This document shows positions 1-5,202 of a stretch of 5,793 nt of DNA, piece by piece. The notes under the pieces were generated by a model, which saw only the letters and a program-made list of their open reading frames with translations, searched no databases and was not told the origin of the DNA. Location of the stretch: assembly GCA_002483395.1 (NCBI GenBank), contig DLHV01000054.1, positions 1 through 5,793 of the forward strand. Reading direction: 5' to 3'. The position numbers and the translations under genes are program-made. The stretch comes from Chloracidobacterium sp. UBA7659 (GTDB lineage Bacteria; Acidobacteriota; Blastocatellia; Pyrinomonadales; Pyrinomonadaceae). The number at the start of each line of letters is the position of its first letter. The stretch's first letter is position 1.

Positions 1-97
1 ATCTTTGGTTTTCTACTTTTCTTCGTTCATCAATAGTTTCCCGACATCGCTCACATATCTTTGATTTTCCACTGCCCTTTGCCATGATCTTTGCCAT
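1..97 (-). CDS. Possible overlapping ORF with CxxC motif, runs off left edge
   Basis: A second minus-strand frame is open from the in-frame TAG at 134-136 to the window edge. From the ATG at 97 it reads 32 codons, beginning MAKIMAKGSGKSKICERCR and continuing with a charged stretch. The CERC at residues 15-18 looks like a zinc-ribbon knuckle. There is no good Shine-Dalgarno sequence before the ATG. It may therefore be the displaced C-terminus of the 158-aa gene (a frameshift or programmed slip) rather than an independent gene. It is partial here. Confidence is low because 32 codons is short and the evidence is composition and a single CxxC. Confidence 0.25.
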   Translation of the reverse strand, partial: MAKIMAKGSGKSKICERCRETIDERRKVENQR

Positions 98-527
98 GGG
101 ACAATATTGCCGACGGAAGGACAAATTCCGCCACTAACAAATTTCTCGAATCGAGGTAAAGTGGCTTTTTCAATCTCGCTACGTCGAGAAGTTGAAGCGC
201 TTCGAGCAATTTTCCGCGAAAATATTTTTCAATTTCTACCTTTAAACCTACTCCTAATTTGTTAAAGGCGATCTTCGCCAAATCCCAAGTCGCTTTCATA
301 ATGGTATGGTCTTTTGCTGAGGGTAAATACAAATTAATGTTTTTAAAAAAGCGAGCTTGTTCCAATTCGGATGAAATACTAACGTCATCGGTCGAACGAT
401 TCTCAATCTCTCTATACGCGCCACCTATCACTCTAAATGAGTCTATGGGAACATCCCGTCCAGCAATAGTTTTGGTGCCATTTTCCCAAACTTCGTAATG
501 AAAATAAGCTTTATATTTCATTGACAT
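51..527 (-). CDS. Hypothetical protein, 158 aa, unrecognised family
   Basis: I do not recognise this family. The protein opens MSMKYKAYFHYEVWENGTK, which looks like an initial beta-strand pair. The middle (about residues 75-120) is predicted helical (TIMKATWDLAKIAFNKLG, then KYFRGKLLEALQLLD). There is no signal peptide or membrane segment, so it is probably cytoplasmic. The start at 527 is chosen because AAGGAG lies about 7 nt upstream; a second ATG two codons later is spaced less well. The gene is visibly AT-rich compared with the genes to its right, which suggests a different origin. The last 25 or so residues (including HGKDHGK) come from a stretch with a 12-bp tandem duplication. Overlapping frames there encode cysteine motifs, so the true C-terminus may have been frameshifted. 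That the ORF is a gene is fairly likely; its function is unknown. Confidence 0.7.
   Translation of the reverse strand: MSMKYKAYFHYEVWENGTKTIAGRDVPIDSFRVIGGAYREIENRSTDDVSISSELEQARFFKNINLYLPSAKDHTIMKATWDLAKIAFNKLGVGLKVEIEKYFRGKLLEALQLLDVARLKKPLYLDSRNLLVAEFVLPSAILSHGKDHGKGQWKIKDM
57..72 (+). repeat. Imperfect direct repeat, copy 2 (copy 1 at 1-16)
   Basis: The 16-mer atctttgattttccac at 57-72 matches atctttggttttctac at 1-16 at 14 of 16 positions, offset by 56 bp. On the minus strand both can encode VENQR in different frames. It could be a remnant of a duplication at the 3' end of the 158-aa gene, or chance in AT-rich DNA. Confidence 0.4.
77..98 (+). repeat. 12-bp tandem duplication
   Basis: The 10-mer ctttgccatg occurs at 77-86 and again at 89-98, a period of 12 bp. 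It adds four codons without changing frame and gives the HGKDHGK repeat near the C-terminus of the 158-aa protein. It is probably a small slippage duplication. Confidence 0.6.
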
Positions 528-600
528 TCTTTTCTCCTTTTATCTTCCTACCGCTCAGACATAAAATTAACGCGAACATTACTGTTGAGTTCTTTCTCAT
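511..600 (-). CDS. Possible 29-aa leader ORF or lipoprotein-signal remnant
   Basis: This small ORF begins MRKNSTVMFALILCLSGRK. It has a basic start, a hydrophobic core and a cysteine, so it resembles the front of a secretion signal, although LILC is a poor lipobox. AAGGGG lies about 7 nt before the ATG, a usable ribosome binding site. The ORF ends at 511, overlapping the start of the 158-aa gene at 527 by 17 bp; the Shine-Dalgarno sequence of that gene lies inside this ORF. That arrangement would suit translational coupling or a leader peptide. Alternatively it is the broken front of a lost lipoprotein gene, or chance. Nothing beyond the signal-like composition and the SD supports it. Confidence 0.3.
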   Translation of the reverse strand: MRKNSTVMFALILCLSGRKIKGEKNVNEI

Positions 601-700
601 ACCGATTCCCCTTAGACTCTTGTTCTACAAAATATCTTCATTTAACATTCCGTCTTGGAATAAGGTGCGCCAATCCCTTCAATACTTACGGAATTAACAG

Positions 701-729
701 TTCCGCAGCGGCACGATTTGCGCTAGAAT
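701..729 (+). promoter_or_regulatory. Weak sigma70-like promoter candidate for the regulator gene
   Basis: TTCCGC (701-706) and TAGAAT (724-729) are separated by 17 bp. The -10 box matches the consensus at 5 of 6 positions, while the -35 box is poor. Transcription would start near 736, leaving a leader of about 90 nt that contains the GTGAG repeats. Box matches of this quality are common by chance. Confidence 0.25.
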
Positions 730-792
730 GCGCTAAACGAGGATTAGACAAACAGCTTAAGACGTTTTTGCCGGAACGTTCCTGAATTAACG

Positions 793-819
793 GTGAGTTT
801 TTCGTGAGTAATTTGTGAG
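793..819 (+). promoter_or_regulatory. Triple GTGAG direct repeat, 11-bp period, probable operator
   Basis: GTGAG occurs at 793-797, 804-808 and 815-819, an exact 11-bp period, with T/A-rich spacers (TTTTTC and TAATTT). PhoB/OmpR-type winged helices bind tandem direct repeats with 11-bp spacing as head-to-tail dimers (established for pho boxes). The gene directly downstream encodes such a domain, so autoregulation is the natural inference. The last copy merges with the Shine-Dalgarno sequence (GAGGGAG, 817-823), so binding there would block ribosome access on DNA-coupled transcripts or act as a downstream roadblock. The repeat is seen directly; the binding is inferred. Confidence 0.55.
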
Positions 820-827
820 GGAGTTTT

Positions 828-2969
828 ATGTCGCTGCAAACAAAGCGGTTTTACGAATTTGCCGGCTTCCGGCTAGACCTCTCGGAGAAGCTTTTATTGT
901 CCGGCGGGAGCATGGTTCCGCTCGCGCCGAAGGTTTTCGACACGCTTAACGTCCTGATTGAAAACGCCGGTCACCTGCTCGAAAAAGATGAGCTAATTCG
1001 GAAAATTTGGGAAGGCCGTTTTGTCGACGACAGCAATCTCACCTTTAACATCAAAATGCTTCGCAAGGCGTTGGGAGACGATGCTGCGAAGCCTCGCTTT
1101 ATCGAAACCGTCCCGCGCCGGGGCTATCGTTTTATCGCCGAAGTCGGGGAAGTTTTCATTGAGGCCGAAATAGACTCGGTTAGACGGGAACAATCGCCGC
1201 TTCCAGCGGGGCACAATTCCAGTCAACGAAGCACCAAACGGTTTTATGCAGCGTTTGCCGCGGTTGGGGTTCTGCTTATTGGAATGTTTGTGTTTGGTTC
1301 GTGGTTGGCTCGAAGCGGAAATCGCGCCGTTGCCGCACCCGTTTTGCACGCGCCGTTTCGTTCCGAGAAACTTTCAACTAATGGACAAGTCGTACATGCC
1401 TTAATTACACCGGACGGTAAAAACGTCGTTTATACCAACGGCATCAGCGACAGGCAAAGCGTTTGGCTCAGGCAACTGGAAACCGGCAATAACGTCGAAA
1501 TAATTCCAACGTCCGACAATGTTTACGCGGGTCTCGCGGTTTCGCCTGACGGTGATTTTCTTTATTTTGTTCGCCGGCCGTCCAACGCCGAAAAAGACAG
1601 CGCCGTTTACCGCGTTTCGATTTTCGGTGGTGTTCCCGCTAAAATCATCAGCGAGACGCATGGCTGGATAAGTGTTTCGCCGGACGGCGGGAAAATTTCG
1701 TTTGTCCGCTGCTATTACCGCGAAGATGAAAACTGCGCTTTGTGGATTGCCGACGCGTCGGATGGAAAAAACGAAAGAAAAATCGCTTCGCGCCCGCCGC
1801 CGTTTCGGATCGGCGACAACGAATTTTCTCCGGACGGGACATCAATCGCGTTTGCCGCCGGGCAATCGGAAAACGCGGCGACCGAGTTCGGTTTGGCGGA
1901 GGTCGATATTGCCAGCGGCGCGGAACGAGAACTAACCGCGGAAAAATTTTTCAATATCAAGAATTTGGCCTGGCTTCCTGACCGAAGCGGTTTGCTCGTA
2001 ACGGCATCTAAGATTCCCAATAAGAGTTTCCGCATATGGCAGCTATCCACCGCGACCGGCGAGGCCCAGCCCCTCACGAACGATTCCGAGACATATTCGG
2101 CGTTGAGCCTTAATAATCACGCAAGCCTTTTAGTTTCCACACAGGTCAAGCGCGACTTTCGTCTGGTCCTTTTCGATATCGAAAATCAAGTTTTAGGCCG
2201 CGCTCTGACGGATGCGGCAAACGTCGCTTTTGCGCCCAGCGGAAAGATATTATTTTCATCGTCAACATCAGGAAACGACGAGATATGGAGCATCAATCCA
2301 GATGGAAGCGAACAGAAGCAACTAACAAATAATCCGGCGGATGAATTGGCTCCGGTTGTTTCAACCGAAAATAAATCGATATTTTTTGCATCGAATCGCA
2401 CGGGTGAAGTTCACGTTTGGCGAATGAACATAGACGGAACTAATCAGGTGCAAATTACACAAAAAGAAGGCGGCTTCCCGATATTCGCATCACCGGACGG
2501 AAAATGGCTTTATTATACTTCGGGATTGCAACGGACGCTCTTGCGTGTGGCGGTCGAAAGCGGCGAAGAACAATTAATTCACGATAAGGCCCGTTATCGC
2601 TTCGCCGTTTCGCCGGACGGTCTTAGGGTTGCTTTCTCGGAAATTCAAGACAGGGAAAGGCGTATTACAATCGCCTCACTTCCTGGCGGCGATGTGATCA
2701 AGACCTTTCCTTTGACTGATCGCGAAGCAAGAATGGTCGAGGTCACGTGGCTTAATTCAGGCAAGGAAATTATTTATATTCTGGCGAATAGCGAGTCTGA
2801 AAACAACGTCCTCTGGCGTCAGACGCTCGACGGTGGTGAACCGCGCAAAATGGCCGAAATCGGTGACGATGAAGTTTGGGATTTGGCGCTTTCGCCCGAT
2901 AACAAGAGCTTGGCCATCGTTCAAGGTCGTTGGAAACACGATTCCGTTCTTATAAGCGGACTCAAATGA
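828..2969 (+). CDS. Winged-helix, transmembrane, TolB-like beta-propeller regulator
   Basis: This is a 713-aa one-component membrane regulator, similar in plan to CadC/ToxR. Residues 8-104 form a Trans_reg_C winged helix: the recognition-helix region is DDSNLTFNIKMLRKALG (67-83) and the wing is FIETVPRRGYRF (91-102). A linker rich in S, P and R leads to one membrane helix at about 140-161 (AAFAAVGVLLIGMFVFGSWL), preceded by basic residues. This places the DNA-binding part in the cytoplasm and the rest outside. Residues about 178-713 are a TolB-like propeller with PD40 blades, marked by SPDG at 239, 284, 334, 555 and 595 and by TPDG at 194, NPDG at 490 and SPDN at 689. There is no phosphoacceptor domain, so signalling should run from propeller to winged helix. 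The ATG at 828 follows GAGGGAG by 4 nt. The ligand and target genes are unknown; self-control through the upstream GTGAG repeats is likely. Confidence 0.92.
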   Translation: MSLQTKRFYEFAGFRLDLSEKLLLSGGSMVPLAPKVFDTLNVLIENAGHLLEKDELIRKIWEGRFVDDSNLTFNIKMLRKALGDDAAKPRFIETVPRRGYRFIAEVGEVFIEAEIDSVRREQSPLPAGHNSSQRSTKRFYAAFAAVGVLLIGMFVFGSWLARSGNRAVAAPVLHAPFRSEKLSTNGQVVHALITPDGKNVVYTNGISDRQSVWLRQLETGNNVEIIPTSDNVYAGLAVSPDGDFLYFVRRPSNAEKDSAVYRVSIFGGVPAKIISETHGWISVSPDGGKISFVRCYYREDENCALWIADASDGKNERKIASRPPPFRIGDNEFSPDGTSIAFAAGQSENAATEFGLAEVDIASGAERELTAEKFFNIKNLAWLPDRSGLLVTASKIPNKSFRIWQLSTATGEAQPLTNDSETYSALSLNNHASLLVSTQVKRDFRLVLFDIENQVLGRALTDAANVAFAPSGKILFSSSTSGNDEIWSINPDGSEQKQLTNNPADELAPVVSTENKSIFFASNRTGEVHVWRMNIDGTNQVQITQKEGGFPIFASPDGKWLYYTSGLQRTLLRVAVESGEEQLIHDKARYRFAVSPDGLRVAFSEIQDRERRITIASLPGGDVIKTFPLTDREARMVEVTWLNSGKEIIYILANSESENNVLWRQTLDGGEPRKMAEIGDDEVWDLALSPDNKSLAIVQGRWKHDSVLISGLK

Positions 2970-2976
2970 CTCACGG

Positions 2977-3213
2977 TTATTTCCTGTCCTTAAAACTATC
3001 GAACAGTTCCGTGTGCCGGCTTGTCAGCGGCAGTAAACGCCCGTTGATGAACAAGTATTTGATATTCGTCCGCGGATCGAGCATATCGCCATCGGTAACG
3101 ACGATGTTCCCCATTTTGCCGACCTCGATCGAGCCCATGCGGTCAGCCACGCCGAGGATCTATGCGGGGTAGAGAGTGACGGATTTTAGTGCTTCATCTT
3201 TCGCCGTATGCAC
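2977..3213 (-). pseudogene. Amidohydrolase C-terminal remnant (5' truncated, nonsense mutation)
   Basis: Read on the minus strand, this stretch encodes the characteristic end of an imidazolonepropionase-like amidohydrolase: TAKDEALKSVTLYPA, then a TAG at 3160-3162, then ILGVADRMGSIEVGK, IVVTDGDM, DPRTNIKYLFINGR and SRHTELFDSFKDRK, ending in TAA at 2977. The TAG sits where family members usually have a residue such as Gln or Arg before ILGVADR; one C-to-T change would convert CAG to TAG. The catalytic metal-binding histidines and the rest of the TIM barrel are absent. Similarity fades near 3213, where the lipoprotein gene takes over. The stop lies only 7 bp past the end of the convergent propeller gene. 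It is clearly not functional as an enzyme. Confidence 0.85.
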
Positions 3214-3749
3214 CTACAGCCCGCCGTTTCAAGCACGACACAATGCTTTAGTTTCGGGGATATTTTTGGCACGATAAAGTCGTCCTGAAATCCCTGTACC
3301 TTCGCCATCTTGTCCTTTGTTAACAACTGAAGCTGGCTGACCTTGTCGTCGTCAAAGTGACAGCTGACACCATGAAGTATGCCCGGAGCATAGAACGTTA
3401 CCCACGGCTGCACGGTGCCTTTCTTTTCCAAAACGATCGTCGAAACCCGCCCGCTCACGGCAATGTTCTTGCTCTCGTATTTTTCAAGATCCTTGCCGGT
3501 AACACCGTCGCGCGTAAACTCCTTGTCCAATTCCTCCGCCGTAACGGTAAAGTCCGGCTTTTCAAGGTCCGGATTGTCCGGGGGTTTGGCCGCCGGATTG
3601 TTCTGACGATTTGCGGCTGACGTGTTGACCCCTTCACCTTCAGTATTCGGAGTGTCCTGATTCGCAAAAGTAAGCGATTTGCACGCGAGGCTAGTTACCA
3701 CAAGCGTCATAATAACGAGTAAACCGAAACCTCCATTCTTTGTTTTCAT
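3186..3749 (-). CDS. Lipoprotein with tRNA_anti-like OB-fold
   Basis: This is a 187-aa predicted lipoprotein. The signal is MKTKNGGFGLLVIMTLVVTS followed by LAC, giving a lipobox with Cys23 as the acylated residue. A low-complexity N/P/D linker follows (about 30-65). Residues about 68-173 match the tRNA_anti-like OB-fold pattern: VTAEEL at the front, NIAVSGRV, a VSCHF strand, then MAKVQGF and a terminal HCVVL. Family members are exported; their ligand is generally not known. The start at 3749 is preferred to one 11 codons earlier because AAGGAG lies 8 nt upstream, in the 16-bp gap after the preceding gene. The last roughly 9 residues (RCIRRKMKH) are read out of frame from the amidohydrolase remnant, so the original C-terminus was lost or replaced. 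It is the last gene of the probable operon. Confidence 0.82.
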   Translation of the reverse strand: MKTKNGGFGLLVIMTLVVTSLACKSLTFANQDTPNTEGEGVNTSAANRQNNPAAKPPDNPDLEKPDFTVTAEELDKEFTRDGVTGKDLEKYESKNIAVSGRVSTIVLEKKGTVQPWVTFYAPGILHGVSCHFDDDKVSQLQLLTKDKMAKVQGFQDDFIVPKISPKLKHCVVLETAGCRCIRRKMKH

Positions 3750-3765
3750 TAATTTGTCTCCTTCG

Positions 3766-4569
3766 TCACTGTGGGCAGCCAACTATTTGGTCGTCCCGTA
3801 TTTTCGTAAATGCCTGTCCGTACGTGCCGCCGCCCGCATAGTCCTGCTGCAGATAGATCACGTACAAGTGACAGTACTGATGATCGTCCGTGCCGTCGCG
3901 GGCCCAGATGTAGCCGTGTTTGTAACGGTTGAGCGGAATTCCAAGCGCATTTTTCTCTATAAGCCAGTTTGCTTCCTCAAACCCGATCTTATTAACTTTC
4001 AGAGTCGCCGAATTCCTAAGACCACGTATTACCATTTGCTCACCGGTCGGGTTGCGAAAAGCGAAAACGGACGCATTCGGCTTAAAAAGCGGAAGCTTTT
4101 TCGCGGCGGCTGCGGCCAGTGCATCAAGGGCCGGCGTAAGAACGGCCTGCCTCTCGGCGCTTTTCGGGCCGCCATTGCGCCGGAAATATTCCTGACGCGC
4201 CCGCTGTGAAACGGCCACCGGAATCCAATAAGGAGTAAAAATATCAAAAGCCCGATTTGGCGAAGCCGGATCGAACGCCTCAACCTCGGCCTGTTTCTTC
4301 TTGAGTTCGTCGAGCATAATATCCACCCACGCGTCCGAAGACGCTCCGCGCACCGGCGCCCTGCCGCCCGCCGGCGTCGGTGTTGGTCCCGGTCTCATAT
4401 TCTCGTCCTTCGTCGCCGATTTTTCCGTTTTGCGAATCTTCTCCGGCAGAGTTATCGTGACCCCGCCGATCTTTATTTGAGAGAAGGCCGCTTCAGCCGC
4501 CAATTGAATTATTGCCAACGCAAAGATCACGATCGCGCCACTTGTCACAAATGCTTTTACCTTGTACAT
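3766..4569 (-). CDS. Secreted hypothetical protein, 267 aa
   Basis: I do not recognise the family. The start at 4569 follows a strong AGGAGG by about 4 nt and begins with a clear Sec signal: MYKVKAFVTS, then a hydrophobic core to about residue 24, with likely cleavage near AFS-Q (residues 28-31). An ATG seven codons earlier, in the same frame, lacks a comparable site. After the signal come a basic/proline-rich linker (about 44-75), a helical Ala/Lys part (80-160), and a C-terminal region rich in aromatic residues (FDIFTPYWIPVAVSQ; KHGYIWARDGTDDHQYCHLYV). Two cysteines, C233 and C265, could form a disulfide after export. No catalytic motif is evident. It sits 38 bp after the peptidoglycan-binding-like gene and 16 bp before the lipoprotein gene, so joint transcription is likely. 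Confidence 0.8.
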   Translation of the reverse strand: MYKVKAFVTSGAIVIFALAIIQLAAEAAFSQIKIGGVTITLPEKIRKTEKSATKDENMRPGPTPTPAGGRAPVRGASSDAWVDIMLDELKKKQAEVEAFDPASPNRAFDIFTPYWIPVAVSQRARQEYFRRNGGPKSAERQAVLTPALDALAAAAAKKLPLFKPNASVFAFRNPTGEQMVIRGLRNSATLKVNKIGFEEANWLIEKNALGIPLNRYKHGYIWARDGTDDHQYCHLYVIYLQQDYAGGGTYGQAFTKIRDDQIVGCPQ

Positions 4570-4607
4570 AAATCCTCCTGTCAATGCCATACTTTTTCTC
4601 GTCTGTT

Positions 4608-5147
4608 CTACGTCCCGTTCAGCAGATGCGGCCTTAGTTGCGGGAACTCCATTTGAAGTCTGTCCATGCCGTCGTTTATTTGAATTACGTCCGCATAGAG
4701 TTTCGTGATCGTCATCAACGAGGTGCCCCAAAGCGCCGACAGATTTCGCCGCTTATAGTTCGCCGGATGAATGAGACCATCAACAGCCATCAGGGCATTG
4801 GGTCCGTTGTACCCGCCTTTGTAAAAAGAGGGATACGCGAGAGCGTTGCTTCCGGACATGACGCGATCCTGTTCCCTGAACCCGATGGCGTCAGTGTTGA
4901 AAAGCTTCTGATACTTCAGAATAGCTTCCTTGATCCCGTTGTTCGGATTCCCATCAATCGGCGGGATCGGAATTTGACGCCACCACTCGGCCTGCCGCGG
5001 TTCATGGTTTTGACTAAGAAACGCAAAAACGGCCTGGACCAACATCACGTCACCAATTTGATTCGCTCCGCCAGTACCAACCGTCGCGGTCAAATTGAAC
5101 CCGAGATGACCTATTCCGCCAACAAAAATTATGTCCAGTTTCGCCAT
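4608..5147 (-). CDS. Diverged peptidoglycan-binding-like protein, 179 aa
   Basis: Near the N-terminus is VGTGGANQIGDVMLVQAVFAF (23-43, written here in overlapping parts: VGTGGANQ, DVMLVQAV), which resembles the GG.N...DV..VQ..L opening of peptidoglycan-binding_1-type proteins. It is followed by a helix IKEAILKYQKLFN (72-84) in place of the usual AI..FQ and by VDGLIHPAN (122-130), like the DGRVDPGG segment that ends that fold. An insertion of about 20-30 residues separates these parts. There is no signal peptide, so export, if any, needs another route; similar proteins occur beside contractile or secretion apparatus genes, but no such gene is visible here. The start at 5147 has AGGA 7 nt upstream. 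The C-terminal 40 residues are helical and unassigned. The family call is a pattern-level judgement. Confidence 0.7.
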   Translation of the reverse strand: MAKLDIIFVGGIGHLGFNLTATVGTGGANQIGDVMLVQAVFAFLSQNHEPRQAEWWRQIPIPPIDGNPNNGIKEAILKYQKLFNTDAIGFREQDRVMSGSNALAYPSFYKGGYNGPNALMAVDGLIHPANYKRRNLSALWGTSLMTITKLYADVIQINDGMDRLQMEFPQLRPHLLNGT

Positions 5148-5202
5148 TTTGTTTTCCTGTATTGATTAGCACGGCGTGTGAATGCCCCGTTTCGGTACGG
5201 TC

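Larger units (their letters stand above)
528..827. other. Divergent intergenic region, 300 bp
   Basis: This is the gap between the minus-strand 158-aa gene and the plus-strand propeller regulator. It contains the possible small ORF (its upper part), three short GGAA/TTCC inverted repeats (647-661, 689-705, 773-782), a GCGCTA direct repeat (720-725 and 730-735), a weak sigma70-like promoter and the GTGAG triplicate (793-819). A plus-strand reading of 66 codons from a TTG at 585 exists, but it has no credible ribosome site or homology and is not annotated. No RNA gene fold was recognised. Confidence 0.7.

Noticed and set aside
585..785. Plus-strand 66-codon reading in the intergenic region
   Set aside because: It starts at TTG without a ribosome binding site, overlaps the probable promoter and inverted repeats, and its translation resembles no protein I know.
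2970..2990. Transcription terminator between the converging propeller gene and the amidohydrolase remnant
   Set aside because: Only 7 bp separate the two stops and no GC-rich hairpin with a T run is visible.
2930..3172. Plus-strand 80-codon reading past the end of the propeller gene
   Set aside because: It lies opposite the amidohydrolase remnant, whose minus-strand translation is clearly protein-like; the plus reading is its shadow.
3679..4209. Plus-strand 176-codon reading
   Set aside because: It is antisense to the secreted protein gene and the start of the lipoprotein gene, both of which have signals and SD sequences; no ribosome site supports the plus reading.
4570..4731. Longer N-terminus for the secreted protein (start at 4731)
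   Set aside because: It would overlap the preceding gene by over 100 bp and bury the signal peptide; AGGAGG directly before 4569 and the Sec signal settle the shorter start.
4638..5165. Plus-strand 175-codon reading
   Set aside because: It mirrors the peptidoglycan-binding-like gene almost completely; it has no SD and its composition is typical of a shadow frame.
5148..5202. Terminator or promoter between the partial gene and the peptidoglycan-binding-like gene
   Set aside because: Short CCGT/ACGG and CACGGCGTG-like inverted pieces exist, but the stems are only 3-4 bp and no T run follows; read-through is more likely.
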